This document shows, in pieces, positions 10,511 to 18,236 of a stretch of DNA of 28,982 bases. Source of the DNA: Polaromonas sp. YR568 (GTDB taxonomy: Bacteria > Pseudomonadota > Gammaproteobacteria > Burkholderiales > Burkholderiaceae); NCBI GenBank assembly GCA_945871335.1, contig CAMBWM010000003.1:1-28982 (forward strand). The letters run 5' to 3'. How positions within the stretch are numbered: the first letter of the stretch is position 1; the number at the start of each line of letters is the position of its first letter. The notes beneath the pieces are model-generated. The model saw nothing but the letters and a program-made list of their open reading frames with translations, did not search any database and had not been told where the DNA came from. The position numbers were made by a program, and so were the translations under genes.

Positions 10511-10539
10511 ATTGTAGCGCCCCCACAGACTCGCCGCAA
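10511..10539 (-). promoter_or_regulatory. Sigma-70-type promoter for the rimP-nusA-infB operon
   Basis: On the minus strand TTGCGG (10539-10534) is separated by exactly 17 bases from TACAAT (10516-10511). The -10 box is near consensus and the -35 matches its first three bases. The predicted start near 10504 gives a leader of about 80 bases that begins just ahead of the terminator hairpin. Confidence 0.6.
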
Positions 10540-10587
10540 GCCAAAAGCAGGCTGAATTCGTGTTTTTGGGTCGCTAAAGCAGGCGCG

Positions 10588-12213
10588 TCAACTCAGCTGA
10601 CCCACCAAAAGTTGTGTGTAAGGGTGTTGAGGCGCAGCTAAAACCTGTGCCGTCGGCCCGGATTCCAATATTTCGCCGTCTTTCATGACCAAGACCTGAT
10701 GGGCCATTGCGCGAATCACCGCCACGTCATGGGTGATCAGCAAGTAACTCAGACCGCGCTCGCGCTGCAGCTTTTGAAGCAACTGGAGCACTTGTTTTTG
10801 CACAGTCACGTCCAGCGCGCTGGTCGGCTCATCAAGCACCAACATGTCGGGCTCGACCATCAACGCACGGGCAATTGCCAGCCGCTGGCGCTGACCGCCG
10901 GAAAACTCATGGGGATAGCGTTGCAAAAGGCGCGGAAACTGCGCCTGGGTCATACCCACATCGTCCAAGGCTTGCACCACCCGCAACTGGCGCTGAGCGA
11001 CAGACAGGCCAGGCTGGTGCACACGCAGCCCTTCACCGACTATTTCTTCAACAGTCATGCGCGGGGACAGCGAAGAAAAAGGGTCTTGAAACACCACCTG
11101 CACAGAACGCCTTAAGGCTTTGTTGGCGGCTGCATCGGCGCTCCAGGCCCGACCCGACAAACGCAACTCGCCCTTTGAAGGGTGCAGCCCGAGTAAGGCC
11201 AGCGCCAGCGTGGATTTGCCGGAGCCCGACTCGCCCACCACGCCCAGAGTCTGACCTTTGGGCAGACTGAAACTGGCACCCTTAACAGCCACAAACTCAC
11301 CTTGCTTGAACCAGCCTTTGAGCCCCGGCAGCTTGACCGGGTAGCTCACGATGAGTTCTCTGGCTTGGGCCACAGGCGGGCCATCGCCAGCTGGCGGGTT
11401 TTCAATCACATGACGAACTGGCGCGCTGTCCATTAGCTTGCGCGTGTAGGGGTGTTGAGGGTTGGCAAATACTTCGGCCACATTGCCTTGCTCGACGATC
11501 AGGCCGTTTTCCATCACCGCAATGCGGTCGGCAAAATGGCGCACCAGGTTCAGGTCATGCGTGATCAGCAGCACCGCCATGCCATTTCGCTTTTGCAGCG
11601 AGGACAGCAGTTCCAGTATCTGGGCGCGCAGACTGACATCCAGCGCGGTGGTGGGCTCGTCGGCCAGTAAGAGCCGGGGCTGGCAGGCCAGGGCCATGGC
11701 GATCATGGCGCGCTGGCGCTGGCCACCTGAGAGCTGGTGCGGATAGGCCCGGGCCCGGCGCGCTGGCTCTGGAATGCCGGTGTCGGCCAGCAATCCCACG
11801 GCCGCAGCCTGGGCCTCAGATGGGCTGAGCCCCTGCTTGAGTTGCAGCACTTCTGCAATTTGCTCGCCCACGCTGAACAGCGGATTCAGAGCCGTCATGG
11901 GCTCCTGGAAAATCATGGCGATGTCACGCCCCCGAATGCCGCGCAAATCGCGTTCACTCAGTGCCAGCAGATCCTGGGCAGGCGCATCTTGCGGCTCATT
12001 GGGCCCGGCCGCAAAAAAAGCTTGACCGGAGCTGCGGGCGCCCTGCACCAGACCCAGCAAGCTCAGGGCCGTGACAGTTTTACCCGAGCCCGATTCACCC
12101 ACCAGGGCCAGTTTTTCGCCGGCAGCCAATGAAAAATCAATGCCGCAGACTACTTCTTTACCGGCAAAAGACACGCGCAGGTTTTGCAATTGCAAGAGTG
12201 GGGCCGCACTCAT
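10588..12213 (-). CDS. yejF: Oligopeptide ABC transporter, tandem ATP-binding protein (YejF-like)
   Basis: 541 residues from the ATG at 12213, which overlaps the permease stop by four bases (ATGA); the frame stays open upstream but only as an overlap with the permease gene. Two complete ABC ATPase domains are fused. The first has Walker A GESGSGKT (residues 39-46), signature [15 protein letters not shown] and Walker [13 protein letters not shown]. The second has [24 protein letters not shown] and [12 protein letters not shown]. This tandem form is typical of YejF, which powers uptake of oligopeptides and microcin C in E. coli. It is the last gene of the four-gene importer operon and is followed by the terminator in the rimP leader. 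Confidence 0.92.
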   Translation of the reverse strand: MSAAPLLQLQNLRVSFAGKEVVCGIDFSLAAGEKLALVGESGSGKTVTALSLLGLVQGARSSGQAFFAAGPNEPQDAPAQDLLALSERDLRGIRGRDIAMIFQEPMTALNPLFSVGEQIAEVLQLKQGLSPSEAQAAAVGLLADTGIPEPARRARAYPHQLSGGQRQRAMIAMALACQPRLLLADEPTTALDVSLRAQILELLSSLQKRNGMAVLLITHDLNLVRHFADRIAVMENGLIVEQGNVAEVFANPQHPYTRKLMDSAPVRHVIENPPAGDGPPVAQARELIVSYPVKLPGLKGWFKQGEFVAVKGASFSLPKGQTLGVVGESGSGKSTLALALLGLHPSKGELRLSGRAWSADAAANKALRRSVQVVFQDPFSSLSPRMTVEEIVGEGLRVHQPGLSVAQRQLRVVQALDDVGMTQAQFPRLLQRYPHEFSGGQRQRLAIARALMVEPDMLVLDEPTSALDVTVQKQVLQLLQKLQRERGLSYLLITHDVAVIRAMAHQVLVMKDGEILESGPTAQVLAAPQHPYTQLLVGQLS

Positions 12214-13394
12214 TCTTGGGACTTTCGGGGGTCCAGCGCGTCGCGCAAAGCGTCGCCCATGAAAGTCAGCAAAAGCAGCGTGGTGACCAGGACCACGAAA
12301 GTCGATAGCGATATCCACCAGGCATCGATGCTGTTTTTACCTTGCGAGAGCAACTCGCCCAAAGAAGGCGTGCCTGGCGGCACGCCCAGGCCCAAAAAGT
12401 CCAGGGAGGTCAGCGCCAAAATAGCTGCGCTCATTCGAAAAGGCAAAAAAGTGACCACGGGGGTCATGCTGTTGGGGAGCACATGACGCGTGATAATTTG
12501 CCAGCTGCTCAGTCCCATGGCCCGAGCAGCGCGCACATAGTCCAGTTGACGATTGCGTAAAAACTCAGCCCGCACGTAGTCAGACAGGCCCAGCCAGCCG
12601 AACAGGCTGAGCAAAACAAGCAGCAAAGAAATGCTGGGCGCAAAAACTGCACTGAAAATAATTAACAGGTACAGCTCGGGCATGGAGCCCCAGATCTCCA
12701 TAAAGCGCTGAAATGCGAGGTCAGTTTTACCGCCAAAGTAGCCTTGCACCGCGCCTGATAGGACACCCAGCACCACGCCGGTGAAAGTCAGTGCAAAGGC
12801 AAACAAAACACTCACCCGAAAGCCATACAGCAGCTGTGCCAGCAGGTCCCGGCCCCGGTCATCGGTGCCCAGCAAGTTGTCACGCGTGGGCCTGGAGGGG
12901 TTGGGCTCTTTGGCAAAGTAGTTCAGGGTTTTAGGACCGTAGGGGTTGGGTGCATAGACAGCCCAGTTGCTGCCCGCAGACAGTTTGCTGCGAATGAACG
13001 GGTCAAGGTAGTCGGTGGCGGTTTCAAAGTCGCCGCCAAAGGTTTTTTCCGGGTAATCCTTGAGCATGGGAAAGTAATAAGTACTCTCGTACTTCACCAC
13101 CAAGGGCCGGTCATTCGACACCACCTCGGCCAGCAGGCTGACCAGCACCAACGCACTGAACAGCAGCAAGCTGCCAAAACCCAGCCGGTTGCGCCGAAAG
13201 CGTTGCCAGGCACGCGCTCCAGGCGAAACTGAAGCAGCACGCTCAGGCGAGCCGCCCTCTTCCCCAACGTCGGCGCGGATCGGGCTTCGCCCGTCCGCAG
13301 CGGGCGCCCCCCCGGGGGGGAGGCGGCCAGAGGCCGCATCGGGGGGGTTAGTCAAACTTGACACGCGGGTCCACCCAAACGTAACAAAGGTCAC
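12210..13394 (-). CDS. yejE: Oligopeptide ABC transporter permease (YejE-like), start uncertain
   Basis: Binding-protein-dependent permease of the DppC/OppC/YejE type. It has a first membrane helix (GFGSLLLFSALVLVSLLAEVV), a large periplasmic loop, five further helices and the cytoplasmic EAA-like loop ending in GLSSWQIITRHVLPNSMTPV. The C-terminal block SLDFLGLGVPPGTPSLGELL is diagnostic. The start is a problem: in this frame there is no ATG, only GTG at 13394, GTG at 13364 or TTG at 13355, all inside the end of yejB. Every choice translates a GC-rich palindromic repeat (13281-13337) into about 35 Pro/Gly/Ala/Arg-rich residues before the conserved part (ARAWQRFRRNRLGF). Function of the core is clear; the N-terminus is not. 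Confidence 0.85.
   Translation of the reverse strand: MTFVTFGWTRVSSLTNPPDAASGRLPPGGAPAADGRSPIRADVGEEGGSPERAASVSPGARAWQRFRRNRLGFGSLLLFSALVLVSLLAEVVSNDRPLVVKYESTYYFPMLKDYPEKTFGGDFETATDYLDPFIRSKLSAGSNWAVYAPNPYGPKTLNYFAKEPNPSRPTRDNLLGTDDRGRDLLAQLLYGFRVSVLFAFALTFTGVVLGVLSGAVQGYFGGKTDLAFQRFMEIWGSMPELYLLIIFSAVFAPSISLLLVLLSLFGWLGLSDYVRAEFLRNRQLDYVRAARAMGLSSWQIITRHVLPNSMTPVVTFLPFRMSAAILALTSLDFLGLGVPPGTPSLGELLSQGKNSIDAWWISLSTFVVLVTTLLLLTFMGDALRDALDPRKSQE
13281..13337. repeat. GC-rich multi-hairpin repeat element between yejB and the yejE core
   Basis: Four palindromes lie side by side. CGGGC-TTC-GCCCG is at 13281-13293. CGCCCG pairs with CGGGCG (13288-13293 with 13301-13306). A C7G7 perfect palindrome is at 13307-13320. 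GCGGCC-AGA-GGCCGC is at 13323-13337. The element begins about ten bases after the yejB stop (13348). It resembles GC-rich extragenic repeats that I associate with Comamonadaceae genomes; copy number cannot be judged from this window. Confidence 0.65.
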
Positions 13395-14382
13395 TGATCA
13401 GCTTGGTGAGCAAGCCGATCAGCGTGAAAAAATAAAGTGTGCCCATGACTACGGGGTAGTCACGCCGGATCACGCTCTCGTAGCTGAGCAGGCCCAAACC
13501 GTCGAGAGAAAAGAGGGTTTCGATCAGCAGCGAACCGGTGAAAAAAGCACCCACAAAAGCCGCTGGGAAACCGGTCACGATGGGTATCAAGGCGTTGCGA
13601 AACACATGTTTGTAAAGCACCTGCCGCTCGGCCAAACCTTTGGCGCGGGCGGTGATCACGTATTGCTTGCGGATTTCTTCTAAAAAAGCGTTCTTTGTCA
13701 GGATGGCTGTGACCGCAAAGCTGCCCAGCACCATCGCAGTGACTGGCAGCGCGATGTGCCAAAGGTAGTCCACCACGCGAGCTGCCCAGTTCATCTCGTC
13801 CCAGTTGCTTGAGGTCAGGCCTCTCAGCGGAAACCACTGCAATTGCCCGCCAAACACCACCAGCAAGACCACGCCCAGCACAAAGCCGGGAATGGCATAG
13901 CCCACCAGCACCAGCAAAGTGGTTACCAGGTCAAAGCGAGAGCCCGCCCTCACTGCCTTGGCGACGCCCAGCGGCACCGCCACTAGATAGCTGATGAAAA
14001 AAGTCCACAAACCTAAGCTGATAGACACCGGCAATTTGTCGATGATCAGCTGTGCCACATCCCGGTTCTGAAAAAAACTTTTACCCAGATCAAAGCGCAC
14101 AAACTGGCCGAGCATCTGGAAAAAGCGCTCGTGCGCCGGCTTGTCAAAACCATACAAAGCCTTGATCTGCTCAATGCGCTTGGGGTCTACGCCTTGTGCG
14201 CCCCGGTAGCTGAAGCCGCCGCCTTCTGCGCCACCGCCACCGGCAGCACCCGCCTTGGCCTCAGCCAGGTACTGCTCGACCGGGCCGCCAGGCACAAACT
14301 GCACGACGGCAAAAGTGATCAGCAGCACGCCCAACAGCGTGGGCACCATGAGCAGCAATCGTTTGAGGATGTAAACCAGCAT
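13348..14382 (-). CDS. yejB: Oligopeptide ABC transporter permease (YejB-like)
   Basis: 344 residues from the ATG at 14382, which overlaps the upstream binding-protein stop (TGATG); a GTG four codons earlier is less likely. DppB/OppB-type permease: the N-terminus MLVYILKRLLLMVPTLLGVLLITFAVVQFVPGGP is the classic first helix and following periplasmic motif. The EAA-type loop TARAKGLAERQVLYKHVFRNALIPIVTG couples to the ATPase, and the C-terminus ends in CYVWVDPRVKFD. A Gly/Ala-rich insertion (KAGAAGGGGAEGGGFSYRG) sits in the first periplasmic loop, as in YejB homologues, which also have an enlarged loop here. It pairs with the downstream YejE-like permease to form the membrane channel. Confidence 0.92.
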   Translation of the reverse strand: MLVYILKRLLLMVPTLLGVLLITFAVVQFVPGGPVEQYLAEAKAGAAGGGGAEGGGFSYRGAQGVDPKRIEQIKALYGFDKPAHERFFQMLGQFVRFDLGKSFFQNRDVAQLIIDKLPVSISLGLWTFFISYLVAVPLGVAKAVRAGSRFDLVTTLLVLVGYAIPGFVLGVVLLVVFGGQLQWFPLRGLTSSNWDEMNWAARVVDYLWHIALPVTAMVLGSFAVTAILTKNAFLEEIRKQYVITARAKGLAERQVLYKHVFRNALIPIVTGFPAAFVGAFFTGSLLIETLFSLDGLGLLSYESVIRRDYPVVMGTLYFFTLIGLLTKLISDLCYVWVDPRVKFD

Positions 14383-16199
14383 CAGCGTGCCCACCAGGTG
14401 TTAATGACCCAGCCTTCGCCAGAGGAGTACGGCGGCACCTGCGCGGGCCGGCCCAGGCGCCGGTCATTGAAAGCCATGCGGTGCGTAGTGGCAGTCCATT
14501 GAGGAATCAGGTAGTGACTGTGGCTGATCACGCGGTCAAGGACCCGGCAGGCGGGCAGCAAATCGGCTTTGGTTTTGGCACTTGTCATGCGTGCAATAAT
14601 CGCATCGACCGCCGGGCTGCTGACGCCGGCCATGTTGCCGGAATCTTCGGTCAAAGCCGCTTTGCTACCGAACATGTCGGCGTACTCCTGCCCCGGGCTG
14701 TGGGTACCGCCGTAGGCCAGCGAGATGATGTCGAACTCAAACTTACTCAGCCTTTGCTGGTACAGCGCGAAATCTACAGCACGGTAATTGAGCTTGATAC
14801 CAAGTTTTTCAAGACTGCGCGCCCAGGGCGCGACCACCCGTGCGCCACCCTCATTGCTGTCCAGGTATTCGATCACCATGGCTTCGCCCTTCTTGTTGCG
14901 CAGCACACCGTCTTGCACAGTCCAGCCCGCCTGTCCCAGCAGGTCCCGCGCACGCCGCAAGTTGTCGCGAAGGCTGCCGGCGCCGTCGGTGCGAGGAGGG
15001 GCAAACATCACGTCCATGGCCGCCGGCGCAATCTGAGTGCGCCAAGGCTCCAAAATAGCCAACTCCTGCGGCCCGGGCAAGCCGCTGGCCTGGCAGTCTG
15101 TGTTGCCAAACAACCCTGTGACGCGCTGGTAGGCGCCGTAAAACATCTGGCGGTTCATCCATTCATAGTCAATGGCCAGGCCCAGCGCTTCGCGCACGCG
15201 AACGTCTTTGAACTTATCCCGTCTTGTGTTGATAACGTAACTCTGAAAGCCAGACGGCAATCGGTGCTTGAACTCGCCCTTGACCAACTCGCCGGAGTCA
15301 AATTTCTTGCCGTTGACCCGGCGCGCCCAGTCACCGGCTGAGAAAAACCGCATCAGGTCAAACTCACCCGCCTTCAAGGCCTCGAGCTTGGCGGTGTTGT
15401 CTTTGTAAATTTTCACCGTGATGCGGTCAAAATTACCCATGCCTCGCCGTACGTTCAGGTCTTTAGCCCAGTACGCTGGATCACGCACATAAGTGATGTC
15501 TTTGCCAAAACGCACAGGACCCACTCGGTAAGGGCCGCTGCCAATCGGTATGTCCATCACCACAGCGTCAAAGCGCTTGGGCTTGCCGCCTTCGAGGCCC
15601 CAGCTGCGGCTGAACACAGGCAGACCGCCGACCGTGAGGGGTAGTTCCCGGTTGGGCTTTTTAAAGCGGTATCGCAGGCTGAGCTCACTCAAAATATCGA
15701 TGCCTGCAACGTCTTCGAGCAGGGTTTTGTACGCAGGTGAGGTGTAAGGGCCCACCAGCATGTCGTAGCTGTGCTTGACGTCAGCAGCCAAAACAGGTTC
15801 GCCGTTGTGAAAGCGCGCCTCGGGGCGCAGCACAAAAGTTACGCTCATACCGTCGGCAGCCACGCTCACGTCTTGTGCCAGCAAGCCGTAGCCGGAGGCA
15901 GTTTCATCGAGCGGGCCTGCCAGCAAAGCGTCAAACATCAGGTCTGACAAATAAGCCGGCGCACTGCCCTTGATCGTGAAGGGGTTGTACTTGTCAAACG
16001 TGGAGCTGCGCAAGTTACTCACCAGCCGGAGCTCCCCGCCTTTGGGTGCAGCCGGGTTCACATAATCAAAGTTGCTAAAGTCAACCGGGTATTTGAGATC
16101 GCCCCATAGCGCGTAGCCATGCGCAGCCCAAGACGGGCCGGTGCCGGCCAAGGCCGCCAAAGCAAGCAAAAAAGAGCAATAAATGCGTAAAAAGCTCAT
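14382..16199 (-). CDS. yejA: Oligopeptide ABC transporter substrate-binding protein (YejA-like, SBP family 5)
   Basis: 605 residues. The frame continues upstream to 16331, but that part overlaps fabI antisense; the ATG at 16199 opens a clean signal peptide (MSFLRIYCSFLLALAALAG, cleavage near SWA-AHG). The mature protein starts with HGYALWGDLKYPVDFSNFDYVNP and has the SBP_bac_5 landmarks FDALLAGPLDETA, LRPEARFHNGEPVLAADVKHSYD and REALGLAIDYEWMN. The length, well above the roughly 530 of DppA, and gene order match the YejA branch. It is the first gene of yejABEF and is divergent from fabI across 82 bases, where no strong promoter could be picked for it. Confidence 0.92.
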   Translation of the reverse strand: MSFLRIYCSFLLALAALAGTGPSWAAHGYALWGDLKYPVDFSNFDYVNPAAPKGGELRLVSNLRSSTFDKYNPFTIKGSAPAYLSDLMFDALLAGPLDETASGYGLLAQDVSVAADGMSVTFVLRPEARFHNGEPVLAADVKHSYDMLVGPYTSPAYKTLLEDVAGIDILSELSLRYRFKKPNRELPLTVGGLPVFSRSWGLEGGKPKRFDAVVMDIPIGSGPYRVGPVRFGKDITYVRDPAYWAKDLNVRRGMGNFDRITVKIYKDNTAKLEALKAGEFDLMRFFSAGDWARRVNGKKFDSGELVKGEFKHRLPSGFQSYVINTRRDKFKDVRVREALGLAIDYEWMNRQMFYGAYQRVTGLFGNTDCQASGLPGPQELAILEPWRTQIAPAAMDVMFAPPRTDGAGSLRDNLRRARDLLGQAGWTVQDGVLRNKKGEAMVIEYLDSNEGGARVVAPWARSLEKLGIKLNYRAVDFALYQQRLSKFEFDIISLAYGGTHSPGQEYADMFGSKAALTEDSGNMAGVSSPAVDAIIARMTSAKTKADLLPACRVLDRVISHSHYLIPQWTATTHRMAFNDRRLGRPAQVPPYSSGEGWVINTWWAR

Positions 16200-16281
16200 G
16201 CGACAATTCTGCACCATCTTGCCAGTCCGGGTAACCCACTTGCCGGGATGACAGTAGACAAAAATATAGAAAGACAAAACC

Positions 16282-17064
16282 ATGGGATTTCTCGCTGGCA
16301 AAAAACTGCTGATCACGGGCGTGCTGTCCAACCGCTCAATTGCCTACGGCATTGCCAAAGCCTGCCACGCCCAGGGAGCAGAAATGGCCTTCAGCTATGT
16401 CGGTGAGCGTTTTAAAGAGCGCATCACCGAGTTTGCCGCTGACTTTGGCTCCACACTGATCTTTGATTGCGACGTGGGCGACGACGCCCAGATCGACAAG
16501 CTGTTCGCCGACCTCAGCGCCCACTGGCCCAGCTTTGACGGCTTTGTGCACAGCATCGGCTTTGCCCCACGCGAAGCCATTGCGGGCAACTTTCTGGACG
16601 GCCTGAGCCGCGAAGGCTTCAAAATTGCGCACGACATCAGCGCCTACAGCTTTCCCGCCATGGCCAAGGCCGCCCTACCCTTGCTCAATCCCAAATCTGC
16701 GTTGCTGACCCTGACCTACCTGGGCGCAGAGCGCGTCATCCCCAACTACAACACCATGGGACTGGCCAAAGCCTCGCTAGAGGCATCGGTGCGTTACCTG
16801 GCTGAAGCCGTGGGCCCCAAAGACATCCGCGTCAACGGCATCAGCGCCGGCCCCATCAAGACCCTGGCGGCCAGCGGCATCAAGGATTTCGGCAAACTGC
16901 TCAACCTGGTGGCCAGCGCCTCGCCGATTCGCCGCAACGTGACGATAGAAGACGTCGGCAACGTTGCGGCTTTTTTACTCAGCGACTTGGCCGCCGGCGT
17001 GACCGCCGAAATCACCTACGTGGACGGCGGTTACAACAAGACCATGGGTGTGGTGGCGGACTAA
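16282..17064 (+). CDS. fabI: Enoyl-[acyl-carrier-protein] reductase (NADH) FabI
   Basis: 260 residues, standard for FabI, which performs the last step of each fatty acid elongation cycle. It is an atypical short-chain dehydrogenase: the cofactor loop [17 protein letters not shown] near the N-terminus and the catalytic Tyr-x6-Lys in YNTMGLAK are both visible, followed by the [18 protein letters not shown] substrate-loop block. The gene stands alone on the plus strand, divergent from yejA. Upstream, TTGCCG around 16240 and the AT-rich AAAAATATAGA before the ATG could serve as a promoter, but spacing is not ideal. No terminator hairpin was found after the stop. Confidence 0.97.
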   Translation: MGFLAGKKLLITGVLSNRSIAYGIAKACHAQGAEMAFSYVGERFKERITEFAADFGSTLIFDCDVGDDAQIDKLFADLSAHWPSFDGFVHSIGFAPREAIAGNFLDGLSREGFKIAHDISAYSFPAMAKAALPLLNPKSALLTLTYLGAERVIPNYNTMGLAKASLEASVRYLAEAVGPKDIRVNGISAGPIKTLAASGIKDFGKLLNLVASASPIRRNVTIEDVGNVAAFLLSDLAAGVTAEITYVDGGYNKTMGVVAD

Positions 17065-17315
17065 GCGTTTTGCCAGCCTGGATCCATTGAAGCACTGCCG
17101 GGCCAATGCGGCCAATGCGCTTAGACCAGCGCTATTCAAGGGCGTCTCTGCTGCGTCAAAGCGTTCTTATCGCTTGATTCAATTTTGTGATTTTCTGTTT
17201 TAAGGCTGCGCTTGTGGCGTACAAACGCCGATGTGATGGTGAGCGCTTGTGACCCTCATAGTGCGTGATTAGACTGACTCAATTCAGTTTGCATCATTGC
17301 GAAAGTCACACACCT

Positions 17316-18236
17316 ATGAACGATCACTCTGCCTTCAAGCCAAATAGCAGCGCAGCCCCAAACTTTCGACTTTGCCTGCTGCCGCTTGTGCTGTCCATCG
17401 CCGGCCTGCTGACATCAGCCACCCTTGCCAATGCTGCCGACAGCGCCCCGCCCTTGATGCTGGCCAAGCTTTATCAGCCCGGCGTTGCGCTGGCAGATTA
17501 CTGGGTCAGTGAAAAATACGACGGCATTCGCGGCTACTGGGACGGGCGGCAATTGCTCACGCGCAGCGGTCAGCGCATTGCAGTGCCGGACTGGTTTGTA
17601 GCCAACTGGCCGGCCATGCCCATGGACGGCGAACTGTGGGCTGGCAGGGGGCAATTTCAAAAAGTACTGTCTACTGCCTTGCCAAAGTCGCCTGACGATG
17701 CGGCTTGGAAAGGCTTGCGCTTCATGGTGTTTGACTTGCCGGCGCATGGCGGTCGCTTCACAGACCGTATTACAGCGCTCAATACGCTGGTCGATCAAAT
17801 CGGACAGGCTTGGGTCAGCGCTGTGCCGCAGACCCGTTTGAGCGGCCCGCAGGCTTTGCAAACTCGCTTGAAACAAACAGTCGACGAAGGTGGTGAAGGC
17901 ATGATGCTGCACCGGGGTGCTTCGCTCTACGCGGGCGGGCGCAGTGAAGACCTTCTGAAAGTCAAAACCCATGAAGACAGCGAAGCCAGGGTAGTCGGGC
18001 ACGTACCAGGCCAGGGCAAGTACGCCGGCCAGTTGGGGGCATTAATGGTAGAAATTCCCGCTGCCAAGGGGCAAACCGCCTTGCGCTTTAAACTCGGCTC
18101 GGGCCTCAGTGATGAGCAACGCAAACAACCCCCGCCTGTTGGAAGCGTGGTGACTTACCGGTTTCGCGGCACCACCGACAGTGGCCTGCCGCGATTTGCC
18201 ACCTTCATGCGGGTGCGTGCTTCTATTGAGCTTTAA
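17316..18236 (+). CDS. Secreted minimal ATP-dependent DNA ligase (Lig E type)
   Basis: 306 residues from the ATG at 17316; the frame is open 17 codons further upstream, but this ATG gives the better signal peptide (hydrophobic stretch about residues 19-37, cleavage near ANA-AD at 40-41). Ligase motif I is EKYDGIRG with nucleophile Lys67; the motif III-like DGELWAGRGQFQ, motif IV EGGEGMMLH and motif V LLKVK follow. An OB-fold domain ends the protein. No extra domains are present, as in Lig E proteins of Neisseria and Haemophilus relatives, which carry leader peptides and are thought to act on DNA outside the cytoplasm. No competence gene is visible nearby. The 3' end overlaps the convergent decarboxylase by 14 bases. 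Confidence 0.88.
   Translation: MNDHSAFKPNSSAAPNFRLCLLPLVLSIAGLLTSATLANAADSAPPLMLAKLYQPGVALADYWVSEKYDGIRGYWDGRQLLTRSGQRIAVPDWFVANWPAMPMDGELWAGRGQFQKVLSTALPKSPDDAAWKGLRFMVFDLPAHGGRFTDRITALNTLVDQIGQAWVSAVPQTRLSGPQALQTRLKQTVDEGGEGMMLHRGASLYAGGRSEDLLKVKTHEDSEARVVGHVPGQGKYAGQLGALMVEIPAAKGQTALRFKLGSGLSDEQRKQPPPVGSVVTYRFRGTTDSGLPRFATFMRVRASIEL

Noticed and set aside
16200..16281. Promoters for the divergent yejA and fabI genes.
   Set aside because: AT-rich pieces such as AAAAATATAGA and a TTGCCG exist, but no pair has good hexamers with 16-18 base spacing, so none is called.
17065..17315. Gap between fabI and the ligase gene with a short hairpin (GGCGT-ACAA-ACGCC, 17216-17229).
   Set aside because: No T run follows, no gene or clear promoter could be supported, and the stem is only five base pairs.
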